Below are positions 16,797 to 25,353 of a stretch of 64,000 nucleotides of DNA, piece by piece. The stretch lies in assembly GCF_040822115.1 (NCBI RefSeq), contig NZ_CP162004.1:806001-870000 (forward strand), written 5' to 3'. This stretch comes from Flavobacterium sp. WC2421 (GTDB taxonomy: Bacteria; Bacteroidota; Bacteroidia; Flavobacteriales; Flavobacteriaceae). Under the pieces are notes generated by a model. That model was not told the DNA's origin and did no database searches. It saw nothing but the letters and a program-made list of their open reading frames with translations. The position numbers and the translations under genes are program-made. Positions within the stretch are counted from its first letter, which is position 1. Every line of letters begins with the position of its first letter.

Positions 16797-16867
16797 AAAT
16801 TTAAGATTTGCATTTATTTTTCAAATGCAACTTTAACAACAATTACAAATTGAATTACCACAAAAAC

Positions 16868-17623
16868 ATGAATAAAACTGCCTTTATTACTGGTGCTACC
16901 AGCGGAATTGGAAAAGCAACTGCCGAAATATTAGCTAAAAACAACTATAAAATCATTCTTTGCGGAAGACGGGAAGACCGATTGACTGAACTAGCAACTT
17001 CGCTTGCTAAACTGACAGAAGTACACACGTTACAATTTGATGTTCGAGATAAAAAAGCCGTTTTTGAATCGATAAATTCTTTGCCAGAAGCTTTTTCTAC
17101 TATCGACATTTTAATTAACAATGCCGGGAATGCGCATGGTTTAGATCCTATTCAAACAGGTGATATTGACGATTGGGATGCTATGATTGACATCAATGTA
17201 AAAGGATTGCTGTATGTTTCTAAAGCGATTATTCCACAAATGATAGAAAGAAAATCAGGACATATCATTAACATTGGTTCTACTGCAGCCAAAGAAGTGT
17301 ATCCAAACGGAAATGTATATTGTGCTACAAAACATGCAGTAGATGCACTAAGTCAAGGCATGCGTATCGATTTAAATCCATACGGAATTCGTGTAGGTGC
17401 CATTCATCCTGGTATGGTGGAAACGGAATTCAGCGAAGTGCGTTTTAAAGGAGATACTACCAAAGCCGAAAATGTTTACAAAGGATTTACGCCATTACAA
17501 GCGGAAGACCTTGCCGATATTATTCATTTTGTAGTGTCAAGACCGTATCATGTAAACATCGCCGATTTAGTTGTTATGAGTACGGCGCAAGCGTCTTCAA
17601 CAATCGTAAATAAATCACTATAA
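16868..17623 (+). CDS. Short-chain dehydrogenase/reductase (YdfG-like)
   Basis: The start is set at ATG 16868 (MNKTAFITGATSGIGKATAE); the frame is open for 20 codons upstream, but those residues do not look like an SDR. The 251-aa product has the nucleotide motif TGATSGIG, NNAG (DILINNAGNAHGLD), the catalytic Ser (INIGSTAAKE) and Tyr/Lys pair (YCATK). The tail resembles NADP-dependent 3-hydroxy acid/serine dehydrogenases of the YdfG group, including HPGMVETEFSEVRF. The true substrate is not evident. It lies between the aldo/keto reductase and the AlbA_2-type gene. Confidence 0.92.
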   Translation: MNKTAFITGATSGIGKATAEILAKNNYKIILCGRREDRLTELATSLAKLTEVHTLQFDVRDKKAVFESINSLPEAFSTIDILINNAGNAHGLDPIQTGDIDDWDAMIDINVKGLLYVSKAIIPQMIERKSGHIINIGSTAAKEVYPNGNVYCATKHAVDALSQGMRIDLNPYGIRVGAIHPGMVETEFSEVRFKGDTTKAENVYKGFTPLQAEDLADIIHFVVSRPYHVNIADLVVMSTAQASSTIVNKSL

Positions 17624-17626
17624 TAA

Positions 17627-18775
17627 ATGATCAACAAGCGTCTTTTAATTAAAAACCTACTCGCTCATAACGACGAATCCAGTTTTTATGATAAAAAACG
17701 ACAATTGAACTTGCATACCAGAGAGGGCAAAGCCAAATTTTTAAAACACATTTGTGCTTTGTCCAATTCTAATCCGGCCAATAATTCGTATATAGTTGTA
17801 GGTGTTGAAGATCAAGATAATGAGATTGTAGGTGATGATTTTTTTGACGACAGTCATATTCAGAATTTAGTAAATGCCTATCTTGAGAATCCTCCCAAAA
17901 TTCAATACGAAAATGTTCCTTTTCCTAATTTGCCCAAAGATAAAGTTGTAGGACTGGTAACGATAAAACCCAAAAACAAACCTTCTTTTTTCAAAAAAGG
18001 AATTCATACCATTCCAGCCAAAGCAACATTTATAAGACGGGGTAGCAATACCACACCAACCGAAGATAAAATTGAGAAAAATTATCTCAATACCGAAACT
18101 GTAATTGATATTGAAAATAATTCCAGAAACAATATTAAATACACTTTGGACGGCGTATTTGATTTTATCAATTTTCGCCATAAAGACATGGCGCCAAAAT
18201 ACAAAGTATTCAAAGAACTTTTTGTGATTTGTTGGGCTGGAATCCCAAAGAAAGTGCGAGGTAGTACTTATTTATCTCGTGTGGACATCGAACTCATTAA
18301 TGAACAAATCAAACTCTTCTACTCCGCTCAAGATGTAGTTACTATAACTTTTGATGAAGATACTTTTACTATTATTGAATATGTTCCTTTGGGTTTAAAC
18401 GATAAAACCAGTTATTATCCATTAGAACAACAAACGATTTATTTTTATGAAAATGGGTATTATAAAATAGAAAGTAAAATGCTGTTTCAGCCCCCAGAAT
18501 TTAATAGAAAAATGCTTTTTCACATTTATAATTCTAATCTAGCATTGTTGCAAAAACTACGAAAAGGAATTGTATTGTCTGATAGAGAAAATAAAGATTT
18601 AGAAAACCTGCCGTCTACCTTCATGATTTGTTATCTCAATGGATTTGAAGATGCCAAAGAAAAATTGATTGATGCTAAACTACTTATAAAACCGTTTCCG
18701 CAAATTTATTTGTCTTTCAAGGAAGCCATGCGGATTTTAAGAAAAATGAAATACGATACTAAAAATGAAGATTAA
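17627..18775 (+). CDS. AlbA_2 (Schlafen-like) domain protein
   Basis: The 382-aa cytoplasmic protein has an N-terminal AlbA_2/divergent AAA-4 type domain: the ESSFYDKKRQLNLHTREGKA region, then FLKHICALSNSNPANNSYIV with VGVEDQDNEIVGDD, and FIRRGSNTTPTEDKIEK (about residues 17-145), the conserved order in this family. The C-terminal 230 residues are not recognised. Such domains occur in transcription regulators and defence-related proteins, but the function here is unknown; similar proteins are usually labelled ATP-binding. The start is 3 bp after the SDR stop. A palindromic terminator directly follows the stop. Confidence 0.8.
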   Translation: MINKRLLIKNLLAHNDESSFYDKKRQLNLHTREGKAKFLKHICALSNSNPANNSYIVVGVEDQDNEIVGDDFFDDSHIQNLVNAYLENPPKIQYENVPFPNLPKDKVVGLVTIKPKNKPSFFKKGIHTIPAKATFIRRGSNTTPTEDKIEKNYLNTETVIDIENNSRNNIKYTLDGVFDFINFRHKDMAPKYKVFKELFVICWAGIPKKVRGSTYLSRVDIELINEQIKLFYSAQDVVTITFDEDTFTIIEYVPLGLNDKTSYYPLEQQTIYFYENGYYKIESKMLFQPPEFNRKMLFHIYNSNLALLQKLRKGIVLSDRENKDLENLPSTFMICYLNGFEDAKEKLIDAKLLIKPFPQIYLSFKEAMRILRKMKYDTKNED

Positions 18776-19076
18776 AAAATGATATAATATCATTTAAAAA
18801 ACTACAAACTGCTTGGATAATCAAAAGTGATAAGGCGATCAGTGCATTCATTTTTTTGAAGTTTTTAATGTTTATGTAAAAATACATAAAAAATTTCATA
18901 TCAAACAATCACTAAAAGTAGTGATATTTTAGGAAAAACAAAAATAGTACAAATACCGCATGCTGTAAAAAATAAAAAATAAAAAAATCAGCCTGTCCCA
19001 ACTCTTTTTGCTATTTTTATCAATTAGAAAAACGACACTCTTATCATTTTTCATAATCCCGATTGACCAAACATAA
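18776..19076. other. Intergenic region with terminator and small hairpin
   Basis: It opens with the palindrome AAATGATAT-A-ATATCATTT (18777-18795), then A residues, a probable terminator of the AlbA_2 gene. A second small hairpin, ATCACT/AGTGAT, lies at 18909-18926. A TTTTTG at about 19003-19008 could be a -33 element, but I see no TAnnTTTG at the right distance. No coding sequence is evident. Confidence 0.5.
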
Positions 19077-19802
19077 ATGAGAACACTAGTTATAGGCGAC
19101 ATACACGGAGGCTTACGCGCTTTACACCAAATTATAGAAAGAGCTAAAGTAACTCCAGAAGATACTTTAATTTTTCTGGGAGATTATGTAGATGGCTGGA
19201 GTCAATCTCCACAAGTAATTGATTATTTGATTCATTTAAAAACCACTAATAACTGCATTTTTATTCGTGGTAACCACGATGAATTATTATTGCATTGGTT
19301 AAAAGACAGCAAAGACAACCTCATGTGGTACAAACATGGTGGTGAGGCAACCGTCACTGCCTACCAAAATGTTAATGATACTACTAAACAATTACACATT
19401 GACTTTTTATTGTCACTGGACGACTATTATTTAGATGAAAAAAATCGGCTTTTTGTTCATGCTGGTTTTACCAATATGAATGGGGTGGAGTATGAATTTT
19501 ATCCTAAATTATTTTATTGGGATCGAACGCTTTGGGAAACGGCACTAGCATTGGATCGAAGCATCAAACCCAATGACTTATTGTATCCAAAACGCTTGAC
19601 GCTATATGATGAAGTTTATATTGGCCACACCCCAGTCACCCGAATTGGAAAAACAGAACCTTTGCAAATGGCTTGTATTTGGAACGTAGATACGGGAGCA
19701 GCTTTCAAAGGACCTTTAACAATTATGGATGTAGATACAAAGGAATTCTGGCAAAGTGAACCCTTAAACAACCTGTATTTTGATGAAAAAGGTAGAAATT
19801 AA
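19077..19802 (+). CDS. PPP-family metallophosphoesterase (serine/threonine phosphatase-like)
   Basis: The 241-aa protein has the metal-binding motifs in order: GDIHGG (residues 7-12), FLGDYVDGW, RGNHDELLLHWL, then HAGF and YIGHTPVTRIG, matching the PPP superfamily that includes bacterial Ser/Thr phosphatases and ApaH-like enzymes. It has no signal peptide, so it is cytoplasmic. The substrate cannot be assigned: protein phosphate and diadenosine polyphosphates are both possible. It lies 47 bp upstream of a small outer membrane protein gene that has its own -7 box, so co-transcription is uncertain. Confidence 0.9.
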   Translation: MRTLVIGDIHGGLRALHQIIERAKVTPEDTLIFLGDYVDGWSQSPQVIDYLIHLKTTNNCIFIRGNHDELLLHWLKDSKDNLMWYKHGGEATVTAYQNVNDTTKQLHIDFLLSLDDYYLDEKNRLFVHAGFTNMNGVEYEFYPKLFYWDRTLWETALALDRSIKPNDLLYPKRLTLYDEVYIGHTPVTRIGKTEPLQMACIWNVDTGAAFKGPLTIMDVDTKEFWQSEPLNNLYFDEKGRN

Positions 19803-19849
19803 GATTTATTAAACTAATTTTGTCTTGGAATTTATAACCTCCACGAATT

Positions 19850-20347
19850 ATGAAAAAAATTATTACATTATCATTACTATTAGCTTTTGGTCTAATTAAC
19901 GCTCAAGCCTTCAAAGGGAATGGAGATGTTAAAGGGCAAGTAGGATTTAACATTCAAGATGGAGGAACTGGTATTTTCTTATCATCTGATTTTGGAATTG
20001 GAGAAAACATGTCATTGGGACTTACTGGTAATTACTTATTGTCAGTAAATAAAGATGCTATGGGAAATCTACCGGAATTTGGAGATAGAATTGACTTAAA
20101 AGCACGATTCAACGCTAATTTAGGGAGTGTTTTACAAATGCAACCTAACATGGACATCTACCCAGGATTGGATTTAGGTTTAAGAAATTTTGGTGCTCAT
20201 TTGGGTTTCCGTTATTTCTTTACGGATGGTTTTGGATTGTTTGGAGAAGCTGGTGTCCCATTGGCTAAATATGACAAAACGATAACTGGTTTTGACCACT
20301 TAAACAATCAGTTTACTTTAAACGTTGGTGCTTCTTTTAATTTGTAA
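19850..20347 (+). CDS. Small outer membrane beta-barrel protein
   Basis: The 165-aa product has a signal peptide (MKKIITLSLLLAFGLINAQA). The rest is alternating beta-strand sequence with glycine-rich turns and ends in NQFTLNVGASFNL, an aromatic/hydrophobic last strand typical of outer membrane beta-barrels. It resembles the small flavobacterial barrel family annotated, as I recall, as DUF6646. No function is known. TAATTTTG at 19815-19822 fits a -7 promoter box. A strong terminator follows and is shared with the convergent aldehyde dehydrogenase gene. Confidence 0.8.
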   Translation: MKKIITLSLLLAFGLINAQAFKGNGDVKGQVGFNIQDGGTGIFLSSDFGIGENMSLGLTGNYLLSVNKDAMGNLPEFGDRIDLKARFNANLGSVLQMQPNMDIYPGLDLGLRNFGAHLGFRYFFTDGFGLFGEAGVPLAKYDKTITGFDHLNNQFTLNVGASFNL

Positions 20348-20387
20348 TACAATTAATTATAAAGAAACTTCTGAAAATTCAGAAATA

Positions 20388-20426
20388 AAAAAAAGGCAAT
20401 TTGAATTTTCAAATTGCCTTTTTTTA
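20388..20426. terminator. Bidirectional terminator between the barrel gene and the aldehyde dehydrogenase
   Basis: AAAAGGCAATTTG (20391-20403) pairs with CAAATTGCCTTTT (from 20410) around AATTTT, flanked by A8 on the left and T7 on the right, so it works for both converging genes. Confidence 0.9.
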
Positions 20427-20442
20427 TGCTAATTATTCATGA

Positions 20443-21996
20443 TTACAAATCAAATTTTATTCCTTGTGCCAATGGCAAACTCGTTGTGTAATTGATGGTA
20501 TTAGTTTGACGTCTCATGTATACTTTCCAAGCATCAGAACCGGATTCTCTACCTCCACCCGTTTCTTTTTCTCCTCCAAAGGCTCCACCAATTTCTGCGC
20601 CAGAAGTTCCAATGTTTACATTTGCAATACCACAGTCAGAACCTACAACAGATAAGAACAATTCTGCTTCTCTTAAATTATTGGTCATAATCGCTGATGA
20701 CAATCCTTGCGCCACTCCATTTTGAACAGCAAGTGCATCTTCAACATTTCCTGAATATTTCAATAAATACAATACTGGAGCAAATGTTTCGTGTTGTACA
20801 ATTTCAAATGAATTATCTGCTTCTGCAATCGCTGGTTTTACATAACATCCGCTTTCATATCCTGTACCAGTAAGAACGCCACCTTCAACAAGTAGTTTCC
20901 CACCTTCGGCAACCACTTTAGTCAATGCATTATTGTACATTTCTACTGCATGTTTGTCGATAACTGGACCTACGTGATTGTTTTCGTCTAATGGATTCCC
21001 AATACGCAATTGACCATAAGCCGAAACGACTGCGTCTTTTACAGTATCGTAAATACTTTCATGAATGATTAAACGACGTGTAGAAGTACATCTTTGTCCT
21101 GCAGTTCCCACTGCTCCAAAAACAGCTCCAATCACTGTCATTTTAATATCAGCATCTGGTGTTACAATGATGGCATTGTTTCCACCTAATTCTAATAATG
21201 ATTTTCCTAAACGACCCGCTACTGTTTGAGCAACAATTTTACCCATACGAGTAGAACCTGTAGCCGAAATTAGAGGAACACGTTTATCACTAGTCATCAT
21301 TTCTCCTACTTTGTAATCTCCGTTGATTAAACAAGAAATTCCTTCTGGAAGGTTGTTTTCTTTGATTACCTCAGCAATAATATTTTGACAAGCTATTCCA
21401 CAAAGCGGTGTTTTCTCAGATGGTTTCCAAACGCAAACATCCCCACAGATCCAAGCCAAGGCCGTATTCCAAGCCCAAACCGCTACTGGAAAATTGAATG
21501 CTGAAATGATTCCAACAATTCCCATTGGGTGGTATTGTTCATACATACGATGTCCCGGACGCTCAGAATGCATTGTTAACCCGTGCAATTGACGAGATAG
21601 ACCTACTGCAAAATCGCAGATATCAATCATTTCTTGTACTTCTCCGTATCCTTCTTGTAATGATTTTCCCATTTCGTAAGAAACCAATTTACCTAAAGCC
21701 TCTTTATTTTTACGTAATTTTTCTCCAAACTGACGAACAATTTCTCCACGTTGTGGTGCTGGCATGGTTCTAAAAGTTTTGAAAGCAGCTGTTGCTGATT
21801 CCATTACTTTTTCATAATCTGCTGCTGTAGTTGTTCTTACTTTTGCTATCAATTGACCATCTACGGGAGAATAACTTTCTAGGATTTCTCCATTTGAAAA
21901 ATGATTTAATCCTGTTGATGTTCCTTCATTTATGTCCTTTATACCCAATTGAGTTAAAGCTTCTTTCATTCCGAATTGATTTGCTATTGTTATCAT
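20443..21996 (-). CDS. amaB: ALDH7-type aldehyde dehydrogenase (aminoadipate semialdehyde / piperideine-6-carboxylate)
   Basis: The 517-aa enzyme shows the ALDH7 (antiquitin) pattern: FNFPVAVWAWNTALAWICGD, cofactor-binding GSTRMGKIVAQ, catalytic Glu in LLELGGNNAIIV, catalytic Cys in GTAGQRCTSTRR, and the end GGGRESGSDAWKVYMRRQ followed by LPLAQGIKF, which closely matches human ALDH7A1. Members oxidise alpha-aminoadipate semialdehyde (in equilibrium with piperideine-6-carboxylate) in lysine degradation. The family assignment is strong; the substrate is inferred from it. No other lysine-degradation gene is near. The upstream region has TATCTTTA, one base off the -7 consensus. Confidence 0.93.
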   Translation of the reverse strand: MITIANQFGMKEALTQLGIKDINEGTSTGLNHFSNGEILESYSPVDGQLIAKVRTTTAADYEKVMESATAAFKTFRTMPAPQRGEIVRQFGEKLRKNKEALGKLVSYEMGKSLQEGYGEVQEMIDICDFAVGLSRQLHGLTMHSERPGHRMYEQYHPMGIVGIISAFNFPVAVWAWNTALAWICGDVCVWKPSEKTPLCGIACQNIIAEVIKENNLPEGISCLINGDYKVGEMMTSDKRVPLISATGSTRMGKIVAQTVAGRLGKSLLELGGNNAIIVTPDADIKMTVIGAVFGAVGTAGQRCTSTRRLIIHESIYDTVKDAVVSAYGQLRIGNPLDENNHVGPVIDKHAVEMYNNALTKVVAEGGKLLVEGGVLTGTGYESGCYVKPAIAEADNSFEIVQHETFAPVLYLLKYSGNVEDALAVQNGVAQGLSSAIMTNNLREAELFLSVVGSDCGIANVNIGTSGAEIGGAFGGEKETGGGRESGSDAWKVYMRRQTNTINYTTSLPLAQGIKFDL

Positions 21997-22194
21997 TGTA
22001 ACTTTTTTGGTTAAAATTGTTATATTTTTTTGTAAAGATATAATTTCGTGTTGAATTTCAACCCAATTATAGTGTTAAAATCGGACTAAAATTAGACCAA
22101 TTTGGTGACATGTAGTTGATTTAGCAAAAAAAAGCTTCAATTTAAAAAGAAGAAACTAATTTTATAGTCTGAAATTAATTCATAATAATATCCT

Positions 22195-23154
22195 ATGACC
22201 CTTTTTAAAAATTTCTGGATTTACTTGTTTTTACTGTCTGCGAATACATTTGCCCAACAAGCACAAAACCCTGCATTTCAAGTTATTCCTTTGGGTATAA
22301 GAGGCGGTATTGACGAAACCAATCTTTCCGCTTATTTACTCGCTCCATCAAATACAACCGAATATATTTGTCTTGATGCGGGAACCCTGCATGCAGGAAT
22401 TGAAAAGGCAATTGCAAATAAAATTTTTAAAGTTTCCTCAGAGACGGTTTTAAAAAAATATATCAAAGGGTATTTAATATCCCATGCCCATTTAGATCAT
22501 GTTTCGGGTTTGATCATTAATTCACCTGCCGATTCATCAAAAACGGTCTATGCAACACATAGTTGTATGGAAATGATGGAAAAACATTATTTCAACGGAC
22601 AAACTTGGGCTAATTTTGGAGATGAAGGCACTGGTTATCAAATAAAAAAATACCATTTTCAAACGCTAAATACTCTTGAAGAAACTCCAATTTCTAACAC
22701 CACAATGACCGTAAAAGCATTTTCATTAAGCCATGTCAATCCTTTTGAAAGTACTGCTTTTTTAATTAAAAACAAAGATGCTTATGCCTTGTACTTGGGC
22801 GATACTGGTGCCGATTCTGTTGAAAAAAGTGATAAACTACGTTTGCTTTGGACCGAAATCGCTCCCTTGATCCAAAGCAACCAATTAAAAGGAATTTTTA
22901 TTGAAGTTTCGTTCCCAAACGAGCAACCCGACACTCAGTTATTTGGACATTTAACACCTAATCATCTCTTGAGTGAACTCCATAGGTTAAGTGAACTTAC
23001 TGGAAAAGATGGGTTGAATGGGTTTAAAATTGTGATTACCCATATGAAGCCACCAGTTGACAATTATATAAAAATCAAAAATCAATTGATAAAGCAAAAT
23101 GACTTGGGTTTGCAATTTATATTCCCAGAACAAGGGAAGCGATTTGAGTTGTAA
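22195..23154 (+). CDS. Exported class II 3',5'-cyclic-nucleotide phosphodiesterase (MBL fold)
   Basis: The 319-aa protein has a signal peptide (FWIYLFLLSANTFAQQ) and is presumably periplasmic. It carries the complete class II cyclic-nucleotide phosphodiesterase signature HAHLDHVSGLIINSP, plus GIRGGIDETNLSAYLL and the second half with LSHVNP, YLGDTGADS and ITHMKPP, whose His/Asp residues complete the dinuclear metal site. The family includes yeast PDE1 and periplasmic CpdP of Vibrio fischeri. An exported location suggests use of extracellular cAMP as a nutrient or signal rather than control of internal cAMP. A hairpin repeat follows the stop. Confidence 0.92.
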   Translation: MTLFKNFWIYLFLLSANTFAQQAQNPAFQVIPLGIRGGIDETNLSAYLLAPSNTTEYICLDAGTLHAGIEKAIANKIFKVSSETVLKKYIKGYLISHAHLDHVSGLIINSPADSSKTVYATHSCMEMMEKHYFNGQTWANFGDEGTGYQIKKYHFQTLNTLEETPISNTTMTVKAFSLSHVNPFESTAFLIKNKDAYALYLGDTGADSVEKSDKLRLLWTEIAPLIQSNQLKGIFIEVSFPNEQPDTQLFGHLTPNHLLSELHRLSELTGKDGLNGFKIVITHMKPPVDNYIKIKNQLIKQNDLGLQFIFPEQGKRFEL

Positions 23155-23168
23155 ATTACATCTAAATC

Positions 23169-23250
23169 CTAGCCCCGGTAGTAGCGACATCCTTTTGTGG
23201 CTTTCTTTAAGCCACAAAAGATACAGCGGATAACGGGAAATAGCTCCTAA
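23169..23250. repeat. Hairpin-bearing intergenic repeat, copy 2 (possible structured RNA)
   Basis: It begins CTAGCCCC and ends GGGAAATAGCTCCTAA, matching the ends of 4163-4248. The internal stem is CTTTTGTGGCTT (23192-23203) with AAGCCACAAAAG (23209-23220) around the same TCTTT loop. Stem bases differ from copy 1 but remain fully paired. It lies between the convergent phosphodiesterase and dioxygenase genes and may terminate one or both. Confidence 0.65.
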
Positions 23251-23258
23251 ATAAAAAA

Positions 23259-23798
23259 CTATTTTTTGGCAACAAATCGAGGGTCGACTTCCATAACGGT
23301 TCCACATTGGTCACACGTTCTTAGTTCTTCAGAGTCATAAAAATGCTCAAAGTGAGGTAAGAAATCTTTCTCGATGTTATGAAGTTCAAAACGGACTTCG
23401 TACAATTTATGGTTGCAATTGTCGCAATACCATTGTAGCCCATCTGTGAAACCTTTTCCTACTCTCTTGCGTTCAATTACAAGACCTATAGAACCCTCAG
23501 AACGTACTGGAGAATGAGGGACATTGGCGGGATGTAAGTACATATCCCCTGCATGAAGTTCCATTTCTTTGCGCTCGCCATCTTCTTGAATAACTACTTT
23601 TATAGAGCCTTCAAGTTGATAAAACAACTCTTCAGTTTCGTTATAATGATAATCTTTACGGGCATTGGGACCCGCAACAATCATAACAATATAATCCCCT
23701 GATTCTCTGTATAAATTCCTGTTGCCAACTGGTGGTTTCAGTAGTTTACGATTTTCATCAATCCATTTATTGAGGTTGAATGGTTTAGCTATGGACAT
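23259..23798 (-). CDS. nbaC: 3-hydroxyanthranilate 3,4-dioxygenase
   Basis: The 179-aa cupin enzyme opens the ring of 3-hydroxyanthranilate, the step that leads to quinolinate in the kynurenine pathway of NAD synthesis or tryptophan breakdown. Visible features are KPPVGNRNLY, the iron ligands in DYHYNETEELFYQLEG (His, Glu) and HPANVPHSPVRSEGSIGLVI (second His), and a C-terminal rubredoxin-like site with two CxxC motifs (CDNCNHK and CDQCGT), present in bacterial-type enzymes. Length is standard. No other kynurenine gene lies in the window, so the rest of the pathway must be elsewhere. Confidence 0.95.
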   Translation of the reverse strand: MSIAKPFNLNKWIDENRKLLKPPVGNRNLYRESGDYIVMIVAGPNARKDYHYNETEELFYQLEGSIKVVIQEDGERKEMELHAGDMYLHPANVPHSPVRSEGSIGLVIERKRVGKGFTDGLQWYCDNCNHKLYEVRFELHNIEKDFLPHFEHFYDSEELRTCDQCGTVMEVDPRFVAKK

Positions 23799-23981
23799 TT
23801 TGATTGGGTGTTAAATTTTTGAATCGCTAAGTTAGTGAAAAAGTCCCTAGCAGTAAAGCCAGCTAAACCAAAAGACTGCTTGTTTTTGTACGTTTTCTAA
23901 TTTAAGGGAGGATAATATGTCATTAACGACAATTCGTTTATTTAATAAAATAGGAACATCAAAATTTTTATGCTTAAATTC

Positions 23982-25091
23982 CTACTTTACTTCTTTAATT
24001 AAATAAATATAAACGGGAAAATGATCGCTAAACCCGATTTCGGTGGCGGAATGTCTTTTAGGATAGCCTTTATATTGTCCTGAAGTTTGTATTAAAAAAG
24101 GTTTGTTGTAAATACCCGCTTTCCAATATTGAAAGCTGGAAAAATCATTTCTTATTAAAGATTGTGAAACCATGATTTGGTCAAAAATATCCCAAGAATC
24201 TCGAAAAGCGATGGTACCCAATCCTTTTTTAGCCATTTCTTCGAATGGATTATAGATTCCTAATACCGAAACCTCTTCTTTCTTAGCTTTGGCTCCAAGT
24301 GCTTTTTTGACACTGTTATTTGACGGCCCGTCATTTAAATCTCCTAAAGTAATCACTTTTGCATTTGGGTTAATTCGTTGTAAAGAATCAATTATTTTCC
24401 TGTTCAAGGCTCCAGCAGCTTCTCTAAATGGACTTGACTTTTTTTCACCTCCTGAGCGGGATGGCCAGTGGTTTACTATAATATTGATTTCTTCTCCCTC
24501 TAAAAAACCTGTGACTAACAGCTGATCCCGCGTAAAAACACGATTATTCTGTAGGTTAATTTCTTCATCATCATCTGTTTTTTCAACAGATTCATTTTTA
24601 GTTTTTTCTTTTAATTTGACTTGGTCTTTGTATACATATAATGGAATGTTAGTATAACTTGTTGGTCGAAAATATTTCTTTTGATATAATAAAGCCACAT
24701 CAATTCCTCTTTTATCGGGAGAATCAAAATGGATGATACCATAATCAATATTAATGAGTTTAGATTCTTTGAGCAAATCTTCTAAGACTCCTCTATTTTC
24801 AATTTCGGAACATCCAATGAATGTAGGTGAATTAGTGTTTTCAGAAGAACCTATTTCGAATAAAACTCTAGAAAGGTTTTGAAGTTTTTGATAGTATTTT
24901 TTGGAAGTCCAGTGTTGTGCTCCTTTTGGAGTCCATTCATCATCATTAGTATCCGGATTATTAATAGTGTCAAAAAGATTTTCGAAATTATAAAAAGCAA
25001 CGGTATGAATCGAATAATTTTTTTGTTGACCTACTGTCTTTGTCAGCGGAAAAAATAAAAGGAGAAAGAGAATCGATCGTAAAATTTTCAT
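23982..25091 (-). CDS. Exported endonuclease/exonuclease/phosphatase-family protein
   Basis: I chose the ATG at 25089-25091 (MKILRSILFLLLFFPLTKTV); a GTG two codons upstream is less likely. The 369-aa product has a signal peptide and then an EEP fold: VAFYNFENLFD at the start, a Glu in GCSEIENRGVLEDLL (metal ligand), VNHWPSRSGGE, VITLGDLNDGPS (GDxND) and a final SDHFPVYI (SDH). All catalytic positions are present. It is secreted or periplasmic, so nucleic-acid scavenging or a phosphatase role is possible; the substrate is unknown. Confidence 0.88.
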   Translation of the reverse strand: MKILRSILFLLLFFPLTKTVGQQKNYSIHTVAFYNFENLFDTINNPDTNDDEWTPKGAQHWTSKKYYQKLQNLSRVLFEIGSSENTNSPTFIGCSEIENRGVLEDLLKESKLINIDYGIIHFDSPDKRGIDVALLYQKKYFRPTSYTNIPLYVYKDQVKLKEKTKNESVEKTDDDEEINLQNNRVFTRDQLLVTGFLEGEEINIIVNHWPSRSGGEKKSSPFREAAGALNRKIIDSLQRINPNAKVITLGDLNDGPSNNSVKKALGAKAKKEEVSVLGIYNPFEEMAKKGLGTIAFRDSWDIFDQIMVSQSLIRNDFSSFQYWKAGIYNKPFLIQTSGQYKGYPKRHSATEIGFSDHFPVYIYLIKEVK

Positions 25092-25353
25092 AAGCACCGT
25101 TTAAAAAGGAATGACCGTCCAGAATATATCTTCAAGTAAAAATACTTCATTTTGAGAAGTAAATAATAAATTATTTCAAATTTGCTATCTTTGTTTTAAT
25201 CCTATTGAGGAGCTACTCAAATTATATTTACCCCAGAAAAATAAAAACATGCCTACCACTCGATTTTGGACGTTAAATATTAATTTTTGTTGGACTAAAT
25301 TCCTACTTTTAATTTTTATTTTACATTCTATCAATACCCAATCCCACACACTA

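Noticed and set aside
25249-25353. Longer start for the LD-carboxypeptidase adding a hydrophobic segment
   Set aside because: The family is normally cytoplasmic and starts at the MTTPP position; kept only as a stated alternative, because the promoter box would also suit the longer form.
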